A stretch of 44,144 bases of DNA from the NCBI GenBank assembly GCA_021299385.1, contig JAJTGZ010000029.1:1-44144 (forward strand), written 5' to 3'. Numbering within the stretch: position 1 is the stretch's first letter; each line of letters opens with the position of its first letter. The translations under genes and the position numbers were made by a program. Under the pieces are notes generated by a model. That model did not search any database. It saw only the letters and a list, made by a program, of their open reading frames with translations, and was not told the origin of the DNA. The stretch is from Phycisphaeraceae bacterium. GTDB lineage: Bacteria > Planctomycetota > Phycisphaerae > Phycisphaerales > UBA1924. This document shows, piece by piece, positions 24,299 through 35,400 of this stretch.

Positions 24299-24976
24299 AT
24301 GGCCCGCAAACGCCGAGTTGCTACGACCAGCAAGCCCAAGCCGCGTGTGGATGCACCGGGCCGGCAACGGCGGAGTGTTGCGCCGCAGCGGGGGCGCCGG
24401 CCCAAGCCGTTGCCCAAGGCACCGCCCCCTGTGGAGTTGGCGGGGGAACTCCCGTTGCGGATTGGGCACGGGTGGGACCTGCACCGGCTGGAGCCGTTGG
24501 CGCCCGACGGGGCGGGGCGGCCGATGGTGATCGGTGGCGTGCGGATCGCTGATGGTCAGCTCAAGAGCGGGCCGGTTGCACGCAGCGATGGGGACGTGCT
24601 GCTGCACGCGGCGACGGACGCGATCCTCGGGGCGCTCGCGCTGCCGGATATTGGTGAGTTGTTCCCAGATACTGATCCAAGGCACGAGGGGGCGGATTCG
24701 TCGCAGTTCCTGCGTGAGGCACTCCGGCGTGCGAAGGTGGCTGGGTATGTGGTGGGGAATATGGACGCAACGGTGATCTGCGAGCGGCCGAAGATCGGGC
24801 CGATCAAGGAGCAGATTCGGCTGAACCTTGCGCGGCTGCTGGAGGTCAGCCCCGAGCGTGTGAACGTCAAGGGGAAGACGCACGAGCGGGTGGATGCCGT
24901 GGGTGATGGAAGGGCAATCGAGGCGCACGCGGTGGTGACGCTGGTGCTGCGCGAGCGGGTGGGTGGGCAGGGGTGA
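24299..24976 (+). CDS. ispF: 2-C-methyl-D-erythritol 2,4-cyclodiphosphate synthase with a basic N-terminal extension
   Basis: A 225-residue protein; the IspF family is usually about 160. It forms MEcPP from CDP-ME 2-phosphate in the MEP pathway of isoprenoid synthesis, in the cytoplasm. The start follows GAGGAG by six bases. Residues 1-50 are Lys/Arg/Pro-rich and have no counterpart in typical IspF. The enzyme begins at LRIGHGWDLHRLEP with zinc ligands D60 and H62. The third ligand, H103, is in RSDGDVLLHAATD, where the family's usual HSD is RSD. DIGELFPDTDP and the C-terminal KGKTHERVDAVGDG are canonical. The gene stands alone, without ispD. Confidence 0.95.
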   Translation: MARKRRVATTSKPKPRVDAPGRQRRSVAPQRGRRPKPLPKAPPPVELAGELPLRIGHGWDLHRLEPLAPDGAGRPMVIGGVRIADGQLKSGPVARSDGDVLLHAATDAILGALALPDIGELFPDTDPRHEGADSSQFLREALRRAKVAGYVVGNMDATVICERPKIGPIKEQIRLNLARLLEVSPERVNVKGKTHERVDAVGDGRAIEAHAVVTLVLRERVGGQG

Positions 24977-25063
24977 GGGGGATTGGATTTGCGAAGTGAG
25001 CGATTGGGTACCCCGGATCTCCGAGCCGGGCGTTGTGGTTTTCGCGTGGTCATTGCCCGCGCC

Positions 25064-25099
25064 AACCCCACCCCTGCCCCTCCCCTCGGGGGAGGGGTT
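25064..25099 (+). repeat. 3'-end hairpin/G-quadruplex repeat, copy 10, with extended flank
   Basis: Perfect short-loop copy. With its left flank from 25008 it matches 21203-21297 over more than 90 bases. It touches the stop codon (25100-25102) of the membrane protein gene that reads into it. Confidence 0.9.
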
Positions 25100-26176
25100 C
25101 TAAGTTGACGCGCGTCGGCGGGTTTTGGCCGGGGCGTGGGGGAGTTTGGGTGTGCCGGGGAAGAAGGCGGTTTGCAGGGCGACGCCGACGAGGGTGAGGG
25201 CGACCCAGGCCATGACCCAGGCGAGTGGCGCGATCATGCCGGGGGTGGGCCAGGAGAAGCCCGCGGCGCGGGTGAGCCAGAGCGTTGCGGGCATCCAGAG
25301 TGCCGAGCCGACGGCGGCGGTGAGGATCGTTGCCGCGCGGGCGGGCATGAGGACCCCGGCGAGCGTGCCGACGATCAGACCAAGAAGCCCGGCACCGAGC
25401 ACCCAGGTGCGGGTGTGCTCGTCGATCTGCTTCCACCAGGTGGCAAAGTCATGCCGGGCGTGGGTGAGGAACTTGGCGGGATCGGAGTCGGGGTCGAGCC
25501 AGGGTTTGGTGGGCTTGGTTGGATTGGCGGGGGGTTTGTTGTGTGCGGTTGCCGGGGGTTCATCGCCCGAGGCGGGGCCGCCGGGGAAGTCCGGGTCGGG
25601 GGCGTGGGTTTGCGTGGCCCGTGGGCGGGTGTGTTTGTGTGCGTTTTTGCCTGCGACGACGTTGTGGTTGGGTTGGTTGGCTGGTTTTTCAACGTCGTTT
25701 GGGTTGGGGCCAGGCTCGGCGGGTATGTCTATTGAGAGTGGTGTGGTAACGATGGGGGTCGCATTGGGGGCAACGAGGGGGAGTTCTTCGCCGCCCAGGC
25801 CGTTGGGGAGGTCGTCGGGCTGACCGTCCAAGACAGCGGCGGGCAGGCGCATGCTGCCGCCGGCGAGGGCGAGTCCGATGACGGCACAGGCAAGGGCGGT
25901 GCCAAGGCCGAAGGTGAGGCCGAGGAAAATGCGGTAAAACACCGTGGCGAGCACGCCGCCGATGAGCACACCGAGCAGTAGCCCGATGAGTGGTCCAAGG
26001 CCGGGCGAGAGCAGGAGGCCAAGGGTGGCGCCGAGCAAACCGCCGAGCATCAGGCCGGTGAGGATGACGCCGAGTTTGAGCATTTTTCCGCCGGCGCACC
26101 AGAGGATTAGGCCTGCGAGGAGCGCCAGCAGGGGGGGGACGTGCAGGGCCCAGGAGGATGGTATTTGAGCGAGCAT
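25100..26176 (-). CDS. Multi-pass membrane protein with a Pro-rich linker
   Basis: A 358-residue protein from ATG 26174-26176; a longer frame upstream is low-complexity and unlikely. The N-terminal half has at least four hydrophobic segments rich in Gly and Leu (LHVPPLLALLAGLILWCAGG, LGLLLSPGLGPLIGLLLGVL, GLGTALACAVIGLALAGG). The arrangement resembles DUF4203/TM7S3-like proteins. Residues about 155-245 are a polar Pro/Asn-rich linker. The C-terminal half has three more hydrophobic segments (WVLGAGLLGLIVGTLAGVLM and two others) and a basic tail. No catalytic motif was seen. The function is unknown. Confidence 0.75.
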   Translation of the reverse strand: MLAQIPSSWALHVPPLLALLAGLILWCAGGKMLKLGVILTGLMLGGLLGATLGLLLSPGLGPLIGLLLGVLIGGVLATVFYRIFLGLTFGLGTALACAVIGLALAGGSMRLPAAVLDGQPDDLPNGLGGEELPLVAPNATPIVTTPLSIDIPAEPGPNPNDVEKPANQPNHNVVAGKNAHKHTRPRATQTHAPDPDFPGGPASGDEPPATAHNKPPANPTKPTKPWLDPDSDPAKFLTHARHDFATWWKQIDEHTRTWVLGAGLLGLIVGTLAGVLMPARAATILTAAVGSALWMPATLWLTRAAGFSWPTPGMIAPLAWVMAWVALTLVGVALQTAFFPGTPKLPHAPAKTRRRAST

Positions 26177-26427
26177 CGGTGTCAGGGCGTGCGGGGTGGT
26201 GGGGTGAGGTGGATGGGATGTTGGCGGTAGTGAGATTGTCGGCGTGCGGGGCGTGTTGGCAACAAAATGGGCATCCATTCTGGTGCGCGGGGCGTATAGG
26301 CACGTCGGCTGCCGGGGCTGCTGGCGGCTTAGGCGAGTGCGGGTCGGGGGGTGTTGCCCCTCGGCGTGCAATGTTTTGCTCCTGTGCGTTGGGGTGGTTA
26401 GCATGGGGGCGTGGAGTTACGGAATCT

Positions 26428-26450
26428 GCCCGGCCTATGCCGGGCTGTTT
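26428..26450 (+). terminator. Terminator-like hairpin in the leader of the giant gene
   Basis: A seven-base perfect stem GCCCGGC with GCCGGGC has a CTAT loop and is followed by TGTTTATT. It ends only four bases before the GAGGAG ribosome site of the giant gene. It could end upstream transcription, act as an attenuator, or protect the 5' end. No leader peptide or riboswitch was recognised. Confidence 0.5.
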
Positions 26451-26466
26451 ATTGAGGAGCCGGACA

Positions 26467-29400
26467 ATGGGCAAGCTGGATCAACTGCTTCGTGGCGTAA
26501 CTGGTCGTGCGGGCACACTGGGCAGGCGTGCGCTGGCGACGCTGTCGGCGGCGGGTCAGCGGCGCCCGGCCTCGAAGCACTTTGAGCAGCTTGAGCAGCG
26601 CGACTACATGTTCACGCTGACGATTCTGCCCGATCAGACGTCGGCTACGGCGCGGTTTGCATATTTCATCCCTGTGCTGCAGGTAACAGTCCCGGCAGTG
26701 CCGGTGCGTGAGTTTGTAGACTTCCCGACGTTAACAACGGCCCGGACCAACGAGAGCTTTAACAATCTTGGTGTGGCAACCGACGGGGGGCCGCAGGCGT
26801 TCCCGCCCTCGTTTGTCAACGGGATCAACCAGCCGAGGGTCTTTGGTGCATCGATCACAATCACGGGGAACCCCGGCGATACGGTGCAGGTCTTTGACCT
26901 GCTTGGCCGGGCGATGGTGCAGACGTTGGCGATCGGCACGCCCCAGACGGGTTCGCCGCTGCTCGGTGGTTTTGGGCAGGGCCTGGCGGCGACGTTCCTC
27001 GGCCCGATCGTGCCGCCGATTCCCCCCGCTACGCAGACGGACCCACCGACGCGGATCACGATGCGGAGCATCGCCCCGGGCTTGATCGGGGTGGTGGGTG
27101 CGGACAACGTGATCGATGATTCGGATGTCGCGGCGGTGCCGCAGATCAACGACGGGATCGGGCGGATTGTTCTGACGCAGGGTGGCCCGAGCACGACGGT
27201 GCAGGTCAGCGGGGGGATCATCACCAGCCGGGCGTGGAACGCGGCAGTGACGGACCCCGCGTCCATCGTAGATGAGGAGCAGTGGGAGGCGCCTTTGATC
27301 GGCGCGACGCTTCCACCTGCGGCTGAGAACCGCGAGCCGCAGGTCCGGCTTATCACCGAGGGGAGCAACCCCTGGCGTGGTGCGACGGACACGATCTTTG
27401 AGTTCCGCACAGCCGTGGGCCTGTTGGATGCATTCCAAGCCGCTGGTATGGGGTTCGGGTTTACCGACCCGCGTGGTGGGCCGCAGGTGCCGACCGGGCT
27501 CCCCAGCGGGCTTGGGAACGTGATCGTCGGCTCGCCGTTTATCCGGACGGGAACGACTTCCTCTGGTTACTGGGGGGTGAACACGCTGGCACAGAACCAG
27601 CCGGCGACGGCGAGCACCATTGGTCCAAGCCTCTTCGAACCGATCCTACCCGATGTGGAGTTGAACTTCAGGACGCTGCAGGTGGGGACGGCACCGGGGC
27701 CGGGGACGGGAACGATGGGCTTTGACACCTTCTTCACGCCGAGCTTTGGGGGGATTAATGTTTCAGGTATCCTCATCGGCACAGTGCGTACGACCGGTTC
27801 GCTCGGGTTCCTGGCCACGCAGCACTTGTACGGGGACGTGATCGTTGATGGGGACCTTGGTCGTGTCATCGTCGGCGGGCAGTCGGGGTACTGGGTGCAG
27901 GACGACCAGCTTGCTCTGGGAACGTTCAACACCGGCACCTTTGACGGGACGAACAACACGGGCAACCAGATCGTTGTTGGTGGGGTGGCGGGGGTGCTGC
28001 AGTTTGCCGGCCGCAACACAGCCAGTGTGCAGGTACTCGGCGACACGCAGAACGCGCGGGCGCGTCTGAGCTTTGGCACGTACCGAGAGATGGAGAGTAT
28101 CCTGGGCACCAACCCGGCGGGGAGCACTGCCACGGCGTTAAACACCCTCTTTAGTACGCCGACGGCGTTCTTGTTCGGGCAGTCGTTCTACCGCAACGGG
28201 CCTGGGCGTAACGCCGAGTTTGTGGCCTCACCGTCGCGGTCGGTGACGATCACCGGCAGCGTGGGCGCGGCCGATCCGATCAACCCGACCGAGGACGTGA
28301 GCGATACCTATGCCTTTGCCGGGGCGCGGGGCCAGCAGATCACCGCGGACATCACCTTCCAGACGTTGCCGTTGCCCCCGATCCAGTTCCCTGACCGCGT
28401 CTACGCGCGGATTTATGACCAGGATGGTCGGTTGGTGGCAACGCACCAGTTGGCGTGGCTCTCGCAGCAGGACCGGATCAACGGGAGCGAGAGTTCGGTG
28501 CGTTTGCAGTTCACGCCCGAGGCCGACGGCGTCTACTTCGTCGAGATCGGCTCGCAACTCGACCAGCCGGATAACGTCATTTTTTTCCGGAGCCAGCAGC
28601 CCTACACGATCGCGCTCAACGGGATCGCCCCGACGAGCCTTGGGATGTACTCAACCGGTGGTGGTTCCCGCGGCGAGGTGGTGGCCGTTACCAACGGGAA
28701 CGTCGGGTGGATCAACACCGGTGCCGATACCATCGGGGTTTCTGGCCTCCCGTTCTTGACCGGTGGCACCGGCGGTGGCTCAACGCGCCCGCCTTGGGAC
28801 CCGACCAACGAGCCGAACGATGCGTACTTGGAGACGGTGGGGTTCACCGCGGACGTGCGCGGCAACCTGTTTGGCTACACCGTCGGTGCCGACCAGGTCG
28901 GCGCGACGATCATCGTCGGCGGAGACCTGGGCCGGTTCACTGTGCAGCAGAACCTGATCTCGACAACATTGAGCGTCGGTGGCTCTATCGGCGATATCAC
29001 GGTGGCGAATGCCGTGGGGTTCCAGAACTCCCCGAGCACACGCCGTCAGCAGATCGCCCAGGGCAGTTTCGTCCTCACGACGGGCACCAGCGGAGACCCG
29101 GGGAACATCGGGCGCCTGCGTGTTGGCACGTTCGCCAACGGGGACGCCTTCACGCTGACGACGTCGAGCAACTCGACGATCGACCAGTTCACCATCGGCG
29201 CGGGCACGCCCAGCGGGGATGTCGCCAGCTTCGGGCGGTTCGTCCTCCGCCAGCCCACGCTCAACCTCGGCTCGGGGAGCAACATCCGCTTTGCCAGCTT
29301 CCTGGGCACCACGCTGGTGCCGATCGGTAGCAGCCCTATCGACGATTATTTCATCCCGCTGGTGGCCAACACCCCCTTGACGCTCACGGACGACTCGGGC

Positions 29401-32400
29401 GTTACCTTCACCATCACGATCGTCCAGACCGGGACCATCTTCGGCACGCCCAGCTCCGGCACCGTTCGGCTGATCCCCGCCGGGCCGGGCGTGACCGTCG
29501 GTGGCATCGAGGCCGATTTGCAAAACGGCGCGCAGTTGAACATCGCCAGCACTTCCACCGGTGTGCTGGGCCTTGACCGCATCGTCGTGAACACCACCCG
29601 GGACACCTCCCGCGTCAACCTGACAGGCCCGGGCACCATCGACGTGCGCTCGCTGACGATCACCGGCGCAGGCGTGGACACCATCAGCAACACCACCCCG
29701 CGCGGCAGCTTCATGTCTGTTACCACCACGGCCCTGACCAACTTCTTCACCGACGGGGACCTCGGCCGGGTGCAATCGACCCTGGCCAGCCAGAACATGC
29801 TGGCACCAGTCCGCAACTTGCTGACGGGCCAGAACGCGGTGGTCATCCCCGACGCGCTCCTGGGCTCGGACGTGAACGATCAGGTCAACGTCCCCTTCAA
29901 CTGGACGGGCTCGGACGACCCGCAGCGCACGCTCGAGGACATCGGCTCGCCGGTCGATCAGTTTGCCAACGGGTTGTACGTCTCGACCGGGGCCGTCGCC
30001 TCGGTGCGTGCCAACGGGGCTGTCGGGGACGTGATCCTGCAGGGCGGTATCGCTGGCGGCGGGCAGCGTCCCGGCGTGCTCACCTCGGTGGTCGCCAACG
30101 CCGACAACATCAACACCTCGGGGCTCTTTGAGGGGATCATCGGCAACATCCTCGCCTCGGACGTCAACAGCGTCGACGTCGGCGACGGTCTGCTCTCGCC
30201 GGGCAGCACCCCATTTGCGCGGGCCTCGATCGTCGCCTATGACGACATCGGGCAGATCAACGCCACCCGTGCGGCTAACCCGCAGATGAACGGGATCATC
30301 ATTGCCGGTAACGTCAACAACGCCAACCAGCGCAACGAGATCAACACCCAAGGCATAGGGGGCATCAGCATCCGTGGCGGCGCGGTCGATGGGATGTTCA
30401 TCGGCGTCTCGACGTTTGACTCCTGGTGGCGCTCGGCCCGCTACGCGGCCACTCGCGACATCGCCGTGGGCGACCCGGAGACGGCCCTGATCGGGAGCGT
30501 CGGGCAGGTAACGATCACCAACTCGAGCTTCACCCGCTCTCGCATCTTTGCCACGCTGATCAACACCGTGCAGATCACCGGCGGCTCGTGGGATGCCAGC
30601 CAGGCGCGTGCCGTGCGCGTTGCCGGGCAGAACGACAGCGGGCTGATCCGCTCGATCCGTGCCGACAACTTCCGCAACAGCACGACACAGGGCGACGCGT
30701 TGTCAAACTACGTCTCGTCGATCCGTGCGGAGCTGGACATCGGCAACCTGGCGGTCAACAACACGTCAGTTGGGGTCATCAGCGACCAGTTCATCGACGC
30801 CGGGCGTGCCCTCACCGGCAGCATCAACGCGCGCGACATCCTGCGCTCGTCGATCACCTTCGCCGCCTCGATGACGCGGGTCAACGCAACGCGCGACATC
30901 ATCCAGACGACCGTCAACGCCTCCCGCGTGGCGACCATCAACGCCGGTCGCAACATCATCAACAGCACGATCGCGGCCAACGGGGCTATCGAGACGGTCA
31001 CCGCTGGCGGCTCGATCGACCGTGTCCGCATCGACTCCAACGGCCCCGACGGGCGCATCAACACCATCAAGGCTGCCGACAGCATCTCCGGCGATGTGCT
31101 CAGCAGCGGCCCAATCGGCACGGTGCGCGCAACGTCCGGGGACATCGACCTGACGATCACGACCACCGACGCGACCGACGGCACGCTCAACACCGTATTT
31201 GCCGGGCGCGACCTGAACCTGAGCATGAACGTCGTCGGGGTCGTTACGACCCTCCAGGCCGGGCGCGACATCGGCCGGCGCGACCCGGCCACCGGCGCGG
31301 GCGTTGGCCAGCTGGCCATCCCCACCAGCGTCTCGAACATCATCGCAGGCGGGGTGATCTATTCAGACATCTTCGTCGGCGGCACGATCAACAGCGTGGT
31401 CATGGGCCGAGCACGCTCGTTCCAGCCCGGGGCCGACTTCGTCAGCGACGCCATCATCCAGGCCGCCAGCCGAATCAACACAGTTACCATCAACGGGGAC
31501 TTCAACGGCTCGATCATCGCCAACTCAGGGGGCATCGGCACCGTCACCATCACCAACGGCTCGTTCCGTGCCGGCGCCGACGGCACCAACCGCATCGAGG
31601 CACGCCAGGGCGATATCACGACCGTAACCATCACACGCGGGCACCTGCTCGGCGACGTGCTTGCGCTCAATGGCTCGATCACCACCATCAATGTAACCGG
31701 CGACACCATCTTCGGCGACATCGGCGTCAACGGCGCGCTGAGCACCACCTTGGCCACGGGCGTGGCGGCAAGCGAGCGGCGCAACCAGCTCCCGCCCGGT
31801 GCCGCGCGCACCGCCGGGCGCGACGGGCCGACGATCTACGCCTCGCGCGATATCGGGACAATCAACGCCGCCGGGGGTATCTTCGAGGCCTCCATCAGCG
31901 CCGGGCGGAACATCACCACCATCAACGCAGGGCGTGGCATCGACTTTGACCTCCGCGACGCCGTCAACACCCAGCCCGTCGGTGGGGCGACGTTCATCGG
32001 TGCCGGCGACCTGATCCAGAGCGTCTCGGCCAACCAGCGCGCCCGCGGCGCAACGATCCAAGCGGGCATTCTCCTCGGGGCTGACCGCCTTCCGGGCGGC
32101 ACCGGCGACAACGCCGACATCGTCCAGTCTGGCACCATCGGCACCGTAACGCTCCGCGGCGGGGCCGACGGGAACACCATCAACGCAGGCGTCCTGCCGG
32201 GCGCCGACGGCATCCTGGGCACCGCCGACGACCGCGCCGCGCCGGGCCTCTCCAACATCACCACCGTCTCTGTAACGGGCACGACCAGCAACAACATCGT
32301 CACGGCCGACACCTCGCGCGGCACGGTAACAGGCATCGTCAACGGCACCGACGGGAACATCGTCAACGTCGTCAACACCACCGACGACAGCCAGCCCACC

Positions 32401-35400
32401 TTCAGCGGTTCGACGGCCGACCCCGCGCTCTTTAGGCCCCTGACCGCAACCGCCTACAGCCCCACCGTCGGCGCGAGCACCATCACGATCACCTACTCAG
32501 GCCCCGCCAACACCGCCTTCTGGGAGCTGGCCGCCTCGCGCATCGTCCTCGTCGGCTCGACCAACGCCAGCACGCTGCGGGTTACCTCCACCAGCACGCT
32601 GGTCAACGGGCTGCGGATCATCTCCTCCGACGACTCCTCCCTCGGCTCGCTGGCCATCACCGCGCCGCTGTTCAACCCAGCCGTCGGGCCGACCATCGCT
32701 ATCGACGGCAGCGTGAACACCCTGCAGCTCCGCTCGGTTACCGACAACAACCCGGGCAACTCGGCGATCCTCATCGGGCAGAACATCACCACCCTCAACA
32801 CCGGTGCGGCGGGCGCACCGGGGGACACCATCGAGGTCTCCGCCCGCCAGATTACAACATTCACCACCACCGGCGGCCTGGGCACGCTCACCCAGCCGGC
32901 GCTGGTCCAGGGTGGGAACTTCGGGAACATCACCATCAACGGCGCGTTCTTCGGGGTCATCAGCTCCGACCGCGATATCAACCAGTTCCGCACCACCGGC
33001 GCGATCACCAACCGCTCGGCCGTCCGGGCCGGGGGGAACATCACCACCGTGCAGGTCGGCGCAACAACCGTCCCCGTCGGGCTGGACAGCTCGATCATCG
33101 CCGCCGGGGGCAACCTCGGTGCTACGACCATCACCGGCAGCGTCGTCGGCTCACTCATCACCGCCGGTGTTGACCTCGGTCGCGACGGCGCATTCGGCGG
33201 CACCGGGCGCAACGCCGACCGCCTCAGCGACGGGAACATCGCCAGCATCACCATCACCGGGGCGTTCACACGCTCGGATATCAGCGCGGGCATCGCCCCC
33301 GGCGTTGACAACCTCCTCGGCACGGCCGACGACCGCTCCGCCTCCGGACGCTCTGCCCTGGGCAACGTAACAATCACCGGCGCGGCCACCGGATCGAACT
33401 CCAATAGTCAGTCCTTCCGCATCACCAGCAACGGGACCATCGGCACCGTCCGGGCCGCCGGGGCTGCATTCGCCCAGAACGCCAACCTCAAAGTCGAGGC
33501 CAAGCAGGTCCTCCCCCAGCCGTTACAGGTCAGCGACATCAGCGTTACCGAGCTTGGCGGGCTGTACACCGCAAGCATCGTCTTCAACCAGCCCATCGAC
33601 CCCAACAGCATCGCCGGGGCGCTGAGCATCTTTGAGCTGCGCGGTGCTGAGCCGGGCACCGCCCCCGGACAGCGCATCCTGCTGACCCAGACCCCAGCCG
33701 GGCAGACGCTGCTGCAGTCCGGCGCCGACTATGCCATCCTGGGCTACGACCCAGCAACCCGCACCGTTACCATCCGCTTCAACAACAACACCAACGGCCT
33801 CTTCGGCCCGATCAACCCCGTCACCAACCGCCCGCTGGTCCAGCCCGTGGGCCTCCCCCCCGGCGACAACACCGCCAACCTCCCCGCCGAGGCTGCTCCG
33901 GGCGTCTACCGCTTTGTCATCGCCTCCTCAGGCCCCAACCGCCTCCGCGGGCAGACCGACTCGCAGACCCTCGACGGCAACAGCGACGGCACCTCCGCCG
34001 CCAGCGACGACTTCTCCTCCGACCTGCTCATCGGCGATGCCGGCGACCGCCTCACCCGCCAGTTTGGCTCTCGACCCGACCCAGTCGCCGGCCCCAACGC
34101 CGTCGATACCAGCATCTCCTTCTACGGCCCCGTCAATCTCGACGTGCTCATGACCCCCAACTCAACGGCTGCACTCCCCGGCCGGCCCGCGACCAACTCG
34201 ACCTACACCGTCCGGGGCATAATGGGCGATCACCCCGCATACAACCCCATCACCTTCGACCGCGGCAGCGACGTGGACCTCTACAGCCTCACCATCCGAC
34301 AAGGGCAGCTCGTTATCCTCGGCGGCATCACCGGCTCAGCCTTCAACGCCAACGTCGCCATCATCGATGCCGTTACAGGCAACCCCGTCACCACGCTCCG
34401 CGACATAGGCGGCTCGCTCTTGGCAACCGCTGATGTCAACGTTGTGATCATGGTTACTTCCAGCGATACTGCCTTCAACCGCGCCACCGGCGCCTCCCAA
34501 GTCGGTCCCGGCCTTGCCGTCGCTAACGGGGACATCATCAACCTCCCGGCGACAGGCGGCAGCTTTGGTAACTACGCCTTCACCGTTACCATCCTCGATG
34601 ATGGAAACAATGGCTTCGGCGGCACCAACGACGCCGGCAACGGCACCGCCGTCCCCGTCGCCCCGCTGCCCAGCACCTTTGCCGGGACCGATGGCGTCCT
34701 GGGTACCTTTGACGATCTCTACGAGCAGATCGTCGGGGACCTCGACACCTCCGACGGCTTCCGCCTCAACCTCGACCCCGGCACCAACCGCATCTTCGAC
34801 GGCAACGGCACCCCCACACGCCGCAGCGACGACATCATCTCGGGCACCAACCGCTTCGGCGACCGCGTTACCTACACCTCCGGCACCGACGGCATCTTCG
34901 GCACCACCGACGACGTTGTCCTCGTCCAGAGCGCCAACGGCAACGTGACCAACGGCAACACCGCGATCGCCTTCACCGACGCCGACGTCTGGCACCTCAA
35001 TAACCGCAACTCCATTGACGCCAACACACGCTATCGCTTCACACTCCGCGTTGCCGACTCCGGCGGCAACCTCGGCCAGTCCCTACCGACCCAGACCGCG
35101 TTCAACAACACCTTCAGCTTCAACGCCAACGACAACCGCGGCAACATCCAGTTCTCCCTCTTCGAGACCGGTGGCCCAGGCGGCGTCGATGCCGGCCAAC
35201 TCGTCTTCGCCCCCCGCGGCATCAACGCCTGGGGCGGCACCCCCAGCACCGTCCTGGCCAACGACGGCCGAACCAGCTATGGCTACGATTCCCGCGGCGA
35301 CTTCTACATGGAAGTCGTCATCCCACCCAGCCAGCTCAACCCCGCAAACCCAGGCACCTACGCCCTCTATGTCCAAGGCGCACTCACCTCCACCTACGGC

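Noticed and set aside
189-25100. A shared protein motif NPTPAPPLGGGV in several reading frames
   Set aside because: It is the translation of the dispersed hairpin repeat in shadow frames, not a conserved peptide of real genes.
28000-30000. Replication origin or terminus at the composition flip
   Set aside because: No dnaA, DnaA-box cluster or dif-like site was seen, and the composition flips back at about 40.3 kb.
30426-31949. A 507-residue alternative frame inside the giant gene
   Set aside because: It is a shadow frame, rich in Arg, His and Gln as expected from the GC-rich repeats. The giant gene frame carries the domains.
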